A DNA stretch of 64,000 bases. It comes from Arcticibacterium luteifluviistationis. Lineage in GTDB: Bacteria > Bacteroidota > Bacteroidia > Cytophagales > Spirosomataceae. The first letter of the stretch is position 1, and the number at the start of each line of letters is the position of its first letter. Made by a program: the position numbers and the translations under genes. The DNA is taken from positions 3,286,001 to 3,350,000 of the forward strand of contig NZ_CP029480.1 of assembly GCF_003258705.1 (NCBI RefSeq), in the 5' to 3' direction. Shown here piece by piece: positions 18,227-26,986 of this stretch. Below the pieces are notes generated by a model. That model saw only the letters and a program-made list of their open reading frames with translations. It did not search any database and was not told the origin of the DNA.

Positions 18227-19105
18227 ATGAAATCACCCCTTTTACTAGCTTTACTTCCTTGTGCCTTATTGTTTAGCTGCTCTAGTCAGCCGGAAGAAAC
18301 TACCGAGGATACGGCCGAAATCACATCTTCAGACGTTCCTACCTTAAGCATTGCGTGGGAAACCGACACTACCTTAATTACACCTGAATCTGTAATTTAT
18401 GATGCCGCAAATGATGTATACTACGCTACTTGTATTGGAGTAGGTAGAAAAGCAGATTTTGATGGTGATGGCTACATCGCCAAAATTGGCCCAAACGGAG
18501 AAATAATTGACAATCATTGGGTTAAAAACCTTGACGACCCAAAAGGTCTTGCTTTGGTAGGTTCTACACTTTACGCAACTGACCTTAACAAATTAGTATC
18601 TGTAAATGTTAACACTGGAGAAACTACCATAGAAATAGTGGAAGGTGCTCAGTATCTTAACGATGCCGCCTCCACACCAGACGGCGACATTCTTTTGACA
18701 GACTCTGACCTAAATACGGTTTTCCTTATTTCTTCTGGAGTAACCACCATTGTCTTAGCTGACACTACAATAGGCCGCCTTAACGGCATTTTTCATGAAG
18801 CCGACCGAAACATATTAACAGGTTTTAGGTCTGGTAAATTGTTTGCTCAAAGTGGCTCCGATTTAAAAATGGTAGCCGATGGCGTTAAGACCGCTGACGG
18901 GATTGAAGCCATAGGTGATGGTTATTTCATTTCTTGCTGGGATGGACTCCTCTACTACTTTGATAAAAACTGGAATAAGACTTTATTAAAAGACACCTCA
19001 GCAGAAGGAATTGGAGCGGCTGACATTGATTATATCGCTGACAAAAAACTTCTTGTAGTACCTACTTTCTTTGGTAACAAGGTAGTGGCTTATCATGTAA
19101 AGTAA
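18227..19105 (+). CDS. SMP-30/gluconolactonase-like beta-propeller lipoprotein
   Basis: The 292-aa product has a lipoprotein signal (LPCALLFSCSS, Cys near residue 18) and an acidic linker. A propeller-like body follows, with repeated segments such as GLALVGSTLYATDLNKLVSVN and NDAASTPDGDILLTDSDLNTVFLI, typical of SMP-30/NHL-like folds. It probably sits in the envelope facing the periplasm. Family members bind a divalent metal and some are lactonases, but I cannot assign a substrate. The next gene begins 32 bases downstream, and an 11-base inverted repeat spans the junction. Confidence 0.7.
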   Translation: MKSPLLLALLPCALLFSCSSQPEETTEDTAEITSSDVPTLSIAWETDTTLITPESVIYDAANDVYYATCIGVGRKADFDGDGYIAKIGPNGEIIDNHWVKNLDDPKGLALVGSTLYATDLNKLVSVNVNTGETTIEIVEGAQYLNDAASTPDGDILLTDSDLNTVFLISSGVTTIVLADTTIGRLNGIFHEADRNILTGFRSGKLFAQSGSDLKMVADGVKTADGIEAIGDGYFISCWDGLLYYFDKNWNKTLLKDTSAEGIGAADIDYIADKKLLVVPTFFGNKVVAYHVK

Positions 19106-19158
19106 GAATTCTCTTCAAATCAAAACTCTACCTAAAAATGACAACAAGAAGAGAATTC
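19106..19158 (+). promoter_or_regulatory. long-range hairpin enclosing the start of the serine hydrolase gene
   Basis: GAATTCTCTTC at 19106-19116 is the exact reverse complement of GAAGAGAATTC at 19148-19158. The 31-base loop holds the ribosome-binding region and the ATG at 19138. In the mRNA this could control translation of the hydrolase relative to the lipoprotein upstream. The repeat is seen directly; the role is inferred. Confidence 0.45.
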
Positions 19159-20718
19159 CTTAGCAAAAGCTCTTTAAGCCTTTTAGGCTTAAGTGTTGTA
19201 CCGGCATTACTTACCCAGTGCAAATCTGCCGATGCTGATGCAATTATAGATACCTTCAGTTTCGCCAGAGTCACCCCTGAATCGGAAGGAATAGCCTCAG
19301 AGGCAATTGCCAGCTTCATCAATGAAGCAAACAAATCAGGTTTAGAGTGGCATAGTTTTAAGATTCTCCGTCGGGGAAATGTATTGGCAGAAGGTCATTG
19401 GAGCCCCTTTAAAGAGGAATACAAGCATACGCTATATTCACTGAGTAAAAGCTTCACGAGCACGGCCGTTGGCCTAGCCGTAAGAGAAGGCTTAATCACG
19501 GTAGAAGATTCAGTTATCTCTTTTTTCCCTGAAGAGTTGCCTAACTCAATTGACGAGCATCTTCAAAACATGAAGATAAAACATCTGCTCACCATGAACT
19601 CGGGTCATGATACTGGAACCATGGATGATATGCGAGCAAAAAGCGGTGAACAAACTTGGATTAAATCATTTTTAGAGCAACCATTGGCTTATTCTCCTGG
19701 TACACATTTCTTTTATAATACGGGGGCTACTTACATACTAGGAGCTATTATTCATGCAAAAACGGGTCAAAACCTAGAGGAATATCTAAAACCGAGGTTC
19801 TTTGATAAATTAGAAATCAGTGATTATGATTGGGAAAGGTCACCAGAAGGATTAAACACTGCTGGCTATGGACTAAGAGTTAAAACGGAAGACATAGCCA
19901 AACTAGGGCAGTTTTATCTCCAAAATGGGACTTGGAACGGAGAAGAAATACTATCAGCTGAATGGGTGGCCGAGGCTAGTAAAAAACATACAGAATCTCA
20001 ACAAGGTGACGGCGACTGGTCGCAGGGCTACGGTTATCAGTTTTGGCGATGTAAGCCGGAACCTGGATTTTATAGAGGAGATGGTGCCTATGGGCAATAC
20101 TGCATTATTATCCCTCAGTATGACATGACTATCGCAGTTACTTCAGAGTCTTTTGATATGGGAAAATCCATGCAGATAATTTGGGATACCATACTTCCTG
20201 CCGTTGAAGGAAAACCACTTAGAGAAAACAGAAAAGCTCATGCAGAGCTGAAAGCTTTATGTGAAAGCCTGAGTATTAAACCTCCTAAGAATAAATCTAC
20301 TTCAACAAATGCCGCTCTTATAAACAAACGCATATATAAAGCCGCAAGTAATGATTATGGTATAAAGTCTTTAACGTTTGACGTAGCCGATGACCAAGGA
20401 AGTGTAGTTTTTGAGACTAATGATGGTCAAAATGTCCTCAACTTTGGTCTTCAAAAGTGGTTAATAAACGACGCATATGCTGTTAACAATTTCCCCATTC
20501 CAAGCAGAACTCATATGCCTTCTCTTATAGAGGCATCTGCCACCTGGATTGATGATGATACTTTACAAATCACTCGAAAATTTGTAGAAGCTATTCATGG
20601 AGATACACTTCTCTGTAACTTTAATGAAGACGAAGTGACCATTACTTTCAAGAATTCTATTTCTCAAAATACACATAATGGAGAAGATGAGCGAGAGCCT
20701 CTTCTAGCTAAAGCTTAA
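19138..20718 (+). CDS. serine hydrolase of the beta-lactamase/esterase (class C-like) family
   Basis: This is an exported hydrolase, probably an esterase, peptidase or amidase of the penicillin-binding fold rather than a true beta-lactamase. The N-terminus has a twin-arginine-like signal (TRREFLSKSSLSLLGLSVVPALL) and a Cys at 28 that could be lipidated. The catalytic S101-x-x-K104 motif lies in YSLSKSF, and the Tyr motif in FFYNTGATYILG. The last roughly 130 residues form an extra beta-rich domain, giving 526 aa. It may be co-transcribed with the SMP-30-like gene. Confidence 0.85.
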   Translation: MTTRREFLSKSSLSLLGLSVVPALLTQCKSADADAIIDTFSFARVTPESEGIASEAIASFINEANKSGLEWHSFKILRRGNVLAEGHWSPFKEEYKHTLYSLSKSFTSTAVGLAVREGLITVEDSVISFFPEELPNSIDEHLQNMKIKHLLTMNSGHDTGTMDDMRAKSGEQTWIKSFLEQPLAYSPGTHFFYNTGATYILGAIIHAKTGQNLEEYLKPRFFDKLEISDYDWERSPEGLNTAGYGLRVKTEDIAKLGQFYLQNGTWNGEEILSAEWVAEASKKHTESQQGDGDWSQGYGYQFWRCKPEPGFYRGDGAYGQYCIIIPQYDMTIAVTSESFDMGKSMQIIWDTILPAVEGKPLRENRKAHAELKALCESLSIKPPKNKSTSTNAALINKRIYKAASNDYGIKSLTFDVADDQGSVVFETNDGQNVLNFGLQKWLINDAYAVNNFPIPSRTHMPSLIEASATWIDDDTLQITRKFVEAIHGDTLLCNFNEDEVTITFKNSISQNTHNGEDEREPLLAKA

Positions 20719-20732
20719 AGTTTTCATTAAAC

Positions 20733-20768
20733 GTTTACGTCAATTCCCATTTGGTAGTTGACGTAAAC
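20733..20768. terminator. hairpin between convergent genes, overlapping the trmL 3' end
   Basis: GTTTACGTCAA at 20733-20743 pairs perfectly with TTGACGTAAAC at 20758-20768. Most of it is inside the last codons of trmL. It lacks a T-run on either strand but sits exactly between two convergent stops, so it may end transcription in both directions. Confidence 0.5.
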
Positions 20769-21201
20769 CCTCATAAACTACTACAGCCACGGCGTTGGCA
20801 ATATTCAAACTTCTTATATGCTCACTGAATAGAGGAATTTTATAAAGCTCGTCTTTATTTGACTCCGTTATTTCTTTTGATAGACCTACAGACTCTTTCC
20901 CAAACACCAGAAACAAGTCATCTTCATAATTCAAATTCCAATGACTCTTGGTACCGTGACTAGAGAAAAAAGCCATTTTCTTACCAGCATTCATTTCGAA
21001 AAACTCTTTAGCACTTTCGTAATAAACTACCTCCAAATGCTCCCAATAATCTAAGCCAGCTCTTTTTAATCGTTTATCAGAAATCTCAAAGCCAAAAGGT
21101 TTCACCAAATGGAGTTTAGAACCTGTCCCTAAACAAAGTCTACCTATGTTGCCTGTATTATTCGGAATTTCGGGTTCTATCAAAACTATATTTAATGCCA
21201 T
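20740..21201 (-). CDS. trmL: tRNA (cytidine(34)-2'-O)-methyltransferase TrmL
   Basis: A SPOUT-family methyltransferase that 2'-O-methylates the wobble base of certain tRNA-Leu species with S-adenosylmethionine. At 153 aa it has the standard length. Motifs are in order: IEPEIPNNTGNIGRLC near residue 8, FGKESVGLSKEI, and the C-terminal knot IPLFSEHIRSLNIANAVAVVVYE. It starts 9 bases after the HEPN-like gene's stop, so the two may share a transcript. Confidence 0.95.
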   Translation of the reverse strand: MALNIVLIEPEIPNNTGNIGRLCLGTGSKLHLVKPFGFEISDKRLKRAGLDYWEHLEVVYYESAKEFFEMNAGKKMAFFSSHGTKSHWNLNYEDDLFLVFGKESVGLSKEITESNKDELYKIPLFSEHIRSLNIANAVAVVVYEGLRQLPNGN

Positions 21202-21210
21202 GTCTGAAAA

Positions 21211-22059
21211 TTATTTAATAAATTTTAATAGCAGTCTTCCAATCGCATGGACACAGTCTCTAGAAAATTCTGCAAGCCATTGCTCAGCCTCTCTATCAAA
21301 ATGCGAATCACTGAAACCGTTTCTAGCATTTGAAAGGGCATTAGTTATTGTGGAAATTAAATTAATCACAAGTTCTGGGTACTCTGTGTCTCCAGACCTG
21401 AAGTATTCTTTTAAATAATCTCTAACTATACCCGACATTTTATTTAATTTATCCTCTGACGCTTTATCTGGTATCTTCTCATTTATAAATGCCTTAAAAA
21501 GACCCTCTAAACAAGAATAGGCATAAGTTAACGTCATATTATACTCGTGCCTTTCAATTGAGGAATCCATTTGCTTCAAACAAGCATTAAGTTTTTCTGA
21601 GTTCCAAATTTCTCTGGGTAACTCCGAAATTGGTACCCCATCATTTATTATTGATTTATTGGCAATTTCTTGAACATTTTCAATTACCTTTTCTGGTGCT
21701 GATATGACTCTTAGGTCTTGAATAATATCACCAACATCCAGATTAACTTTCCCCATTTTAGAACAAGAGTATATCAGACTAATGATATACTTATAAAAAA
21801 AGCTCCGATTGTCTTTGTATAAGTAGTTAAGAACTACTATCATGGCATCCTCAACATCCGCTAATTCATGATCTAAAATAGTTGAATAATATCCTCTTTT
21901 CTTTTGGGCAAACCCTATTGCATTATGCCATAGATCCTCCAGTCCTACCTGTACACAATATCTTTTATATTCGTTTGACTTTAAAAAGTCTCCAATTTCA
22001 GGAAGTCTAGCTAAATCTAAACAAAGTGGTTCTATTTTCGGCAAAGGTTCTACTCCCAT
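21211..22059 (-). CDS. HEPN-like / abortive-infection-type protein (Abi_C-like C-terminus)
   Basis: The 282-aa protein is likely cytoplasmic. The C-terminal third is a helical domain with the Rx6H motif R246-NGFSDS-H253, the pattern of HEPN ribonucleases. It is preceded by a LTYAYSCLEGLFKAFINEK helix of the kind seen in the Abi C-terminal domain. The N-terminal half matches nothing I know. By analogy it could be a phage-defence or stress RNase, but the family call rests on the motif and fold pattern only. No antitoxin-like partner is adjacent; trmL follows closely. Confidence 0.6.
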   Translation of the reverse strand: MGVEPLPKIEPLCLDLARLPEIGDFLKSNEYKRYCVQVGLEDLWHNAIGFAQKKRGYYSTILDHELADVEDAMIVVLNYLYKDNRSFFYKYIISLIYSCSKMGKVNLDVGDIIQDLRVISAPEKVIENVQEIANKSIINDGVPISELPREIWNSEKLNACLKQMDSSIERHEYNMTLTYAYSCLEGLFKAFINEKIPDKASEDKLNKMSGIVRDYLKEYFRSGDTEYPELVINLISTITNALSNARNGFSDSHFDREAEQWLAEFSRDCVHAIGRLLLKFIK

Positions 22060-22132
22060 ATGTATATATTAAAGCTAAATACATTTATCAAGACTACTCT
22101 TAAAAGTATTTAATAAAAATTATTTTTTTACG

Positions 22133-22507
22133 CTACTTGAGCAATTTACCAAAAAGTACTAAGCCAAAAAGCACTGCAAAAGTTAAATAAAAAAGGGTTA
22201 AAACAACCATTCCACCAAAGTCTGGTGCTTTGATAAACAGCTTCAGCAATGCAATACCAGCAATAGCAAAGTGCGAGAAATTCCCTAAAGCCACCGGCCT
22301 ACCATAAATCCCACCAATAAGGCTTGATTTCCCCATCCAGTTAAGCATAGCAAAACCAAAATATAGGGCACCTAAAATTTGTAAAATAATAGTATTGCCA
22401 GATTCTAAGCCTAAAAAGCCAACAACCTCTTGTGGAAGAAAAGTAAATAAAACAGCCGCCAAGCCTAAAAAAACAGAAGACGCTGTCATTATAAATTTAG
22501 AGTTCAT
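22133..22507 (-). CDS. small integral membrane protein with four predicted helices
   Basis: The 124-aa protein has hydrophobic segments at about residues 7-27, 41-59, 77-92 and 99-121 and few charges, so it should lie in the inner membrane. No conserved functional motif is recognised. A TACCTTTG promoter element is found upstream on the same strand. The function is unknown. Confidence 0.7.
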   Translation of the reverse strand: MNSKFIMTASSVFLGLAAVLFTFLPQEVVGFLGLESGNTIILQILGALYFGFAMLNWMGKSSLIGGIYGRPVALGNFSHFAIAGIALLKLFIKAPDFGGMVVLTLFYLTFAVLFGLVLFGKLLK

Positions 22508-22532
22508 ACCTATTATTTAATCATATATTTCT

Positions 22533-22540
22533 CAAAGGTA
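22533..22540 (-). promoter_or_regulatory. -7 promoter element for the small membrane protein
   Basis: Read on the minus strand this is TACCTTTG, a perfect TAnnTTTG match 25 bases before the start codon. A clear -33 TTTG is not seen. Confidence 0.45.
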
Positions 22541-22721
22541 GCACATATTAAACCTCATAAAAGATAGTCCAGCTTCCAACTCTCAAAAGTATGGAGCACC
22601 TTATATCAGGTAACAGATATTGGCATACATACACTTGCTCGTTATCCAGGAGTTAATATTATTAAATTAACCCATACAACCCTTCTAAGGATTGGAACGT
22701 TAATAAATAAAGTATAAGCAT

Positions 22722-23114
22722 ATGAAAACTATCTTAGTATTATTCCTCAGTCTAGGTTTTGTAAATTCCTGTACAAAAGAAAACATAGCAAATAACACAA
22801 ATTTGGACTTGGAAGGAAAATGGCTTTTAGAGTCCGCTTCTTGTTTTTGTTACTTTGACGAGGACTTAGATTTCAGTGAGCATACTATAGATTTCGATAG
22901 CAGTTCTCAAAAACTCACCATTACTAATCCAGAAAGTACTTTTTTTATTTCTCAAGCTGGCACATTCAGCTATACTATCAAAGACAATCTAATTACTATT
23001 GAGGGTGATAATGGCTATTTTTATGAGCTAAAAGATAGTAAACTCATACTAACACGAGATGACAATCCCCTTATTGCTGATGATGAATTAACTTTGATTT
23101 ACTATAAAAACTAA
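22722..23114 (+). CDS. lipocalin-like lipoprotein of unknown function
   Basis: The 130-aa product has a lipoprotein signal (LVLFLSLGFVNSC, Cys near residue 17). A domain beginning LEGKWLLES and ending LTLIYYKN follows, the pattern of small lipocalin-like (META/DUF-type) beta-barrels common as Bacteroidota lipoproteins. It has no close neighbour on the same strand. Ligand and role are unknown. Confidence 0.7.
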   Translation: MKTILVLFLSLGFVNSCTKENIANNTNLDLEGKWLLESASCFCYFDEDLDFSEHTIDFDSSSQKLTITNPESTFFISQAGTFSYTIKDNLITIEGDNGYFYELKDSKLILTRDDNPLIADDELTLIYYKN

Positions 23115-23329
23115 ACTGCTCTTTCCCGCAATATTCTAAGGTTCACACCTTCTTCTATCTAAATCTTGTCTTTCATATCTTCTTCTGTTTTACACAAAAA
23201 AAGATAAGCTTCAGATAAGCCTTTTTGGTCTTTTTCCAATTCACAATCATGGTAATTCTCGTGTAAAAACCACCAAATTATACGAAATTTGAGGAGCAGT
23301 CAAATCCTTGACAAACTCTACAACAAAAC

Positions 23330-24634
23330 ATGATAAAAAAAATATTACTCACACCTTTTCAAAAATTCGCCAAAATTCAGAGTGCCAGTGGTATCTTACT
23401 TTTCGCTGCCACAGCTATTGCCATGATTTGGGCAAACTCAGCCTTTAGTGAATCCTACCAATCGCTTTGGGAATATAAAATAGGTATTACTTCAGAAGAT
23501 TTCGAACTCAACAAACCGTTAATCCTCTGGATTAATGATGGGCTCATGGCTATCTTCTTTTTCGTAATTGGCCTTGAAATAAAACGAGAGTTATTAGTTG
23601 GTGAATTAAATTCTGTTCGCAAAGCTACCTTCCCCCTTTTTGCTGCTATTGGTGGTATGATTACTCCTTTTGCTTTGTTTTACTTTTTAAATGAATCTCC
23701 TGAAACAGCCAATGGCTGGGGTATTCCTATGGCCACAGACATTGCTTTTTCTTTGGCTATCATCAAGCTACTTGGAAAGAGGGTACCATTGAGTTTAAAA
23801 ATATTCTTAACGGCTTTTGCTATTATTGATGATTTAGGTGCCGTTTTAGTTATAGCCATTTTCTACAGCACGGGTATCGACTGGAATCTCATACTTTATA
23901 CATTATTACCATTTATAATTTTAGCATACCTTTCATTTAAAGGGTCTTACTCCGGTATATTAACTTTAATCTTGGGTATTGTAGTTTGGTATTTATTCTT
24001 AAAATCGGGCATTCATCCTACCATCGCTGGTGTACTCTTGGCATTCACTGTGCCTATCAGTCAAAAAATTGACATTAGTTCTTTCAAACATAGGCTTTTG
24101 AGTGTTGTTAGACGAATCAGCAAATCCGAAGACCCTGACATACCTGTGTTAGCCAAAGAGCAGGTGGAACAGATAGAAGAGTTAGAGGAGATTGTAAACA
24201 AATTCAACTCTCCGTTACAGAAACTTGAGCATCAGCTTCACGGCTGGGTAGCTTATTTCATTATGCCTGTTTTTGCCTTGGCTAATGCAGGTGTCATCTT
24301 TTCGTCGGATATGGTTTTAGATACGCCGCTGATTCTCAATTTAACCCTTGCATTGTTTGTCGGTAAGTTTATAGGGGTCTCCTTATTCTCTTACATAAGT
24401 ATCAAACTAAAATTAGCAGAACTCCCTGAAGATATCAATTACTTACAAATAGTAGGTATTTCTATTCTGGCGGGTGTGGGTTTTACCATGTCTATATTTA
24501 TAGCCAATCTAGCCTTTTCAGGCAGTCCAACCTATATGGACTCAGCCAAAATGGGAATTATAGCAGGTTCAGTAATTTCAGGAATAGTAGGTTACATTAT
24601 TCTAAGAATTAGCAAAAACGTTAGTTCAAGCTAG
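23330..24634 (+). CDS. nhaA: Na+/H+ antiporter NhaA
   Basis: An inner-membrane antiporter that exports Na+ in exchange for protons, giving salt and alkali tolerance. The 434-aa chain has about 12 membrane helices. The ion-binding aspartates of the family are present: Asp167-Asp168 in FAIIDDLGAV, and Asp137 in GIPMATDIAFSL. An insert of about 50 charged residues between helices (residues 255-300) is usual for Bacteroidota members. It stands alone and is convergent with the MFS gene. Confidence 0.96.
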   Translation: MIKKILLTPFQKFAKIQSASGILLFAATAIAMIWANSAFSESYQSLWEYKIGITSEDFELNKPLILWINDGLMAIFFFVIGLEIKRELLVGELNSVRKATFPLFAAIGGMITPFALFYFLNESPETANGWGIPMATDIAFSLAIIKLLGKRVPLSLKIFLTAFAIIDDLGAVLVIAIFYSTGIDWNLILYTLLPFIILAYLSFKGSYSGILTLILGIVVWYLFLKSGIHPTIAGVLLAFTVPISQKIDISSFKHRLLSVVRRISKSEDPDIPVLAKEQVEQIEELEEIVNKFNSPLQKLEHQLHGWVAYFIMPVFALANAGVIFSSDMVLDTPLILNLTLALFVGKFIGVSLFSYISIKLKLAELPEDINYLQIVGISILAGVGFTMSIFIANLAFSGSPTYMDSAKMGIIAGSVISGIVGYIILRISKNVSSS

Positions 24635-24646
24635 AAAGAATAGCAG

Positions 24647-24683
24647 TTGACGAAAAGGTTTAAAGCTTAAGCCTTTTCGTCAA
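24647..24683. terminator. bidirectional hairpin between nhaA and the MFS gene
   Basis: TTGACGAAAAGG at 24647-24658 pairs perfectly with CCTTTTCGTCAA at 24672-24683. The right arm encodes the last residues of the MFS protein (IDEKA). The position between convergent genes suggests a shared terminator, though no T-run follows. Confidence 0.55.
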
Positions 24684-25803
24684 TATACTTGTAGACTAAG
24701 TAGAGCATTAAGCCAAAAAGTAATAAGACTACAGAAAGGGCCAATCTTAAGCCAAAAATGTCTGACAAGAAACCAATGCTAGGTGGGCCTACAAAAAAGC
24801 CAGTATAGCCTATACTTGTAGCCATGGCTATTCCAACAGCTGGTTTTACACCTTTGGTGTTTCCAGCCAACGAAAAGATAATAGGCACAGCAGTAGCTAC
24901 ACCCAATCCTACCAAAAAGAAGCCTAAGAAGGCAGTAAAAACAGAAACATGAACTAAGGCTATCCCAAGCCCTATAATGGCACAAATGGCGTCATACTTC
25001 AATAGTTTTTTACGACCAAAGTAGGTTGTCAATTTGTCACCAAATAGCCTTCCTAGCGTCATTCCTCCAGCGTAAACACCAAAAGCTATGGCACTAAAAG
25101 TAGGCTCCTTACCTACCACAGTATTCATATAAATAGCCGACCAATCTGTCATAGAGCCCTCCCCTATCATGGAACATAAGGCAATAATACCAAGAGGAAT
25201 AATAGCTTTTGATGGCCACATAAACCCACTAGATTCTTCAGACTCATCTGTAGTTTCTTTATCGCTAATAAGGTGAAAGGAAGCTATAATAACTATAACT
25301 AGACAAGCCGCACATAAAACCGACAAATGAGTTAAAAGACTAATATCAAAGTGCGAAAACAAACCTCCACTACCTGCTCCCAAGGCCATACCAATGCTAA
25401 AAACAGCATGAAAAGAAGAGATAATAGGTTTACCCCATAATCTTTCTACATAAACCGCTTGCCCATTAGCACATACATCCATAGAGCCCGTAGCTGTACC
25501 CAAGAGAAACAAGAAAATCCCTGCAAAAACTACATCCGGATATAGTACAACAAAAGGTGTAAAAATACAGAACAGAATCCCTGATACTCTCGTGATTCCA
25601 TCAGAACCATACTTTGTAGTTAACCATCCCGTAAAGGGCATGGCGGTCATGGCACCCGCGGCTACTAAAAAAAGTAAGGTTCCTAAAACGCTGTTACTTA
25701 TATTGAAAAAGGCCTGCAACTCTGGCAACCGAGCCATCAAATTGGCATATAAAAAACCATTGACAAAAAAGAAGGCAGATACTGCCATTCTACTATTTCG
25801 CAT
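24667..25803 (-). CDS. MFS transporter (YbjJ/FucP-like)
   Basis: A major facilitator superfamily membrane transporter of 378 aa with about 12 hydrophobic helices. It has an N-terminal FFFVNGFLYANLMARLPELQ segment and a loop of the MFS signature type (GWLTTKYGSDGITRVSG). The best resemblance is to YbjJ-like or sugar-type members; the substrate is unknown. It is a single gene, and a 10-base palindrome lies 18 bases before its start. Confidence 0.85.
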   Translation of the reverse strand: MRNSRMAVSAFFFVNGFLYANLMARLPELQAFFNISNSVLGTLLFLVAAGAMTAMPFTGWLTTKYGSDGITRVSGILFCIFTPFVVLYPDVVFAGIFLFLLGTATGSMDVCANGQAVYVERLWGKPIISSFHAVFSIGMALGAGSGGLFSHFDISLLTHLSVLCAACLVIVIIASFHLISDKETTDESEESSGFMWPSKAIIPLGIIALCSMIGEGSMTDWSAIYMNTVVGKEPTFSAIAFGVYAGGMTLGRLFGDKLTTYFGRKKLLKYDAICAIIGLGIALVHVSVFTAFLGFFLVGLGVATAVPIIFSLAGNTKGVKPAVGIAMATSIGYTGFFVGPPSIGFLSDIFGLRLALSVVLLLFGLMLYLVYKYIDEKA

Positions 25804-25820
25804 CGTTGATACCTTTGGGT

Positions 25821-25846
25821 CTTAATTTTGAAATGCCAAAATTAAG
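25821..25846. promoter_or_regulatory. palindrome with back-to-back -7-like elements upstream of the MFS gene
   Basis: CTTAATTTTG-AAATGC-CAAAATTAAG is a perfect 10-base inverted repeat. Each arm contains TAATTTTG, a match to the -7 consensus: on the minus strand for the MFS gene (25837-25844) and on the plus strand (25823-25830). It may be an operator, a promoter, or both. Confidence 0.45.
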
Positions 25847-25913
25847 AGCATATCTCAGGAAAGAACATTATTTTTGATTAGATATTCGACCAATCATAAA
25901 ATACCTTCTCAAT

Positions 25914-26864
25914 ATGAAATTCAAACACTGCATATTAAGCCTCTCACTATTATTAATAGCCATCACTACACAAGCTCAAATCAAAACCTTAATTATAGAC
26001 GGGCAAAACAATCATGACCAATGGCCAAAAATCACTTTCATGATGAAAAACTATTTGGAAGAAAGTGGCAAATTCACGGTAGACGTTAAAAGAACGGCTT
26101 ACACTTGGAAGGGTGATAAATACATTGCTGAATTCCCTATTGACGGTGTACCTGAAACCGAAGCTTTGGAAAAGGCAAAAGCTGATCCAAATTTCACTCC
26201 TAACTTCAAAGCTTATGATTTAGTTATTACCAATTTTGGATGGAATGCGGCACCTTGGCCAGAAGCTACTCAAAAAGCATTTGAAAAATACATTAAATCG
26301 GGTGGAGGCTTGGTAGTGGTTCATGCCGCCGACAATTCCTTCCCAGAATGGACAGCATATAACGAAATGATAGCCATTGGTGGATGGGGAGACCGTACAG
26401 AAAAAGACGGCCCTTATGTATATTATGATAACGACGGCAAGCTACAAAAAGACATGACTGCTGGAAATGCAGGACATCATGGCCCTCAGCATGAATATCA
26501 AATTCAGATAAGAAAAACCGAACACCCTATTACAAAAGGAATGCCGCTAAAATGGCTTCATACCAAAGATGAACTTTACGACCAACTAAGAGGGCCTGCC
26601 AAAAACATGAACGTACTGGCTACAGCATATTCCAGTAAAGAATTTGGCGGAACAGACAGGCATGAACCTATGTTGATGACCATTGATTATGGTAAAGGAC
26701 GTATTTTTCATACGCCAATGGGGCATGTAGATTACTCGGTTTCTTGTGTAGGTTTTATTACAAGTCTGCTCCGAGGCTCTGAATGGGCGGCCACAGGCAA
26801 AGTGACTATTCCTATCCCTTCTGATTTCCCAACTGCTGAGCAGACTAGCCAAAGAGCAGAGTAA
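25914..26864 (+). CDS. secreted ThuA-domain protein (trehalose-utilization-like fold)
   Basis: The 316-aa product has a signal peptide (KHCILSLSLLLIAITTQAQ) and one ThuA-like domain with a glutamine-amidotransferase-like fold. Visible segments include IDGQNNHDQWPKITF near the start, SGGGLVVVHAADNSFPEW in the middle and GRIFHTPMGHVDYS near the end. Such proteins accompany sugar catabolism in Bacteroidota and Planctomycetes, with unproven chemistry. The cytochrome/DUF1553 gene follows 122 bases on, but a strong hairpin separates them. Confidence 0.85.
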   Translation: MKFKHCILSLSLLLIAITTQAQIKTLIIDGQNNHDQWPKITFMMKNYLEESGKFTVDVKRTAYTWKGDKYIAEFPIDGVPETEALEKAKADPNFTPNFKAYDLVITNFGWNAAPWPEATQKAFEKYIKSGGGLVVVHAADNSFPEWTAYNEMIAIGGWGDRTEKDGPYVYYDNDGKLQKDMTAGNAGHHGPQHEYQIQIRKTEHPITKGMPLKWLHTKDELYDQLRGPAKNMNVLATAYSSKEFGGTDRHEPMLMTIDYGKGRIFHTPMGHVDYSVSCVGFITSLLRGSEWAATGKVTIPIPSDFPTAEQTSQRAE

Positions 26865-26894
26865 GCAGAACAGTAAAGGATGGTTCAATAAACT

Positions 26895-26925
26895 ATTCAA
26901 ACTAAGTTTGAATAAGGCTTTTTTA
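26895..26925 (+). terminator. terminator after the ThuA gene
   Basis: ATTCAAAC-TAA-GTTTGAAT forms a perfect 8-base stem with a 3-base loop, followed within 5 bases by CTTTTTTA. Confidence 0.65.
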
Positions 26926-26986
26926 TGCCCAACCCTATTAAACGACCAAGCTGACTTCCTCTTCTCTAAGAGAAGAAGAAGTCTTC

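Noticed and set aside
22652-22671. GTTAAT/ATTAAC inverted repeat upstream of the small lipoprotein
   Set aside because: Only six A/T-rich bases per arm with no matching promoter; likely chance.
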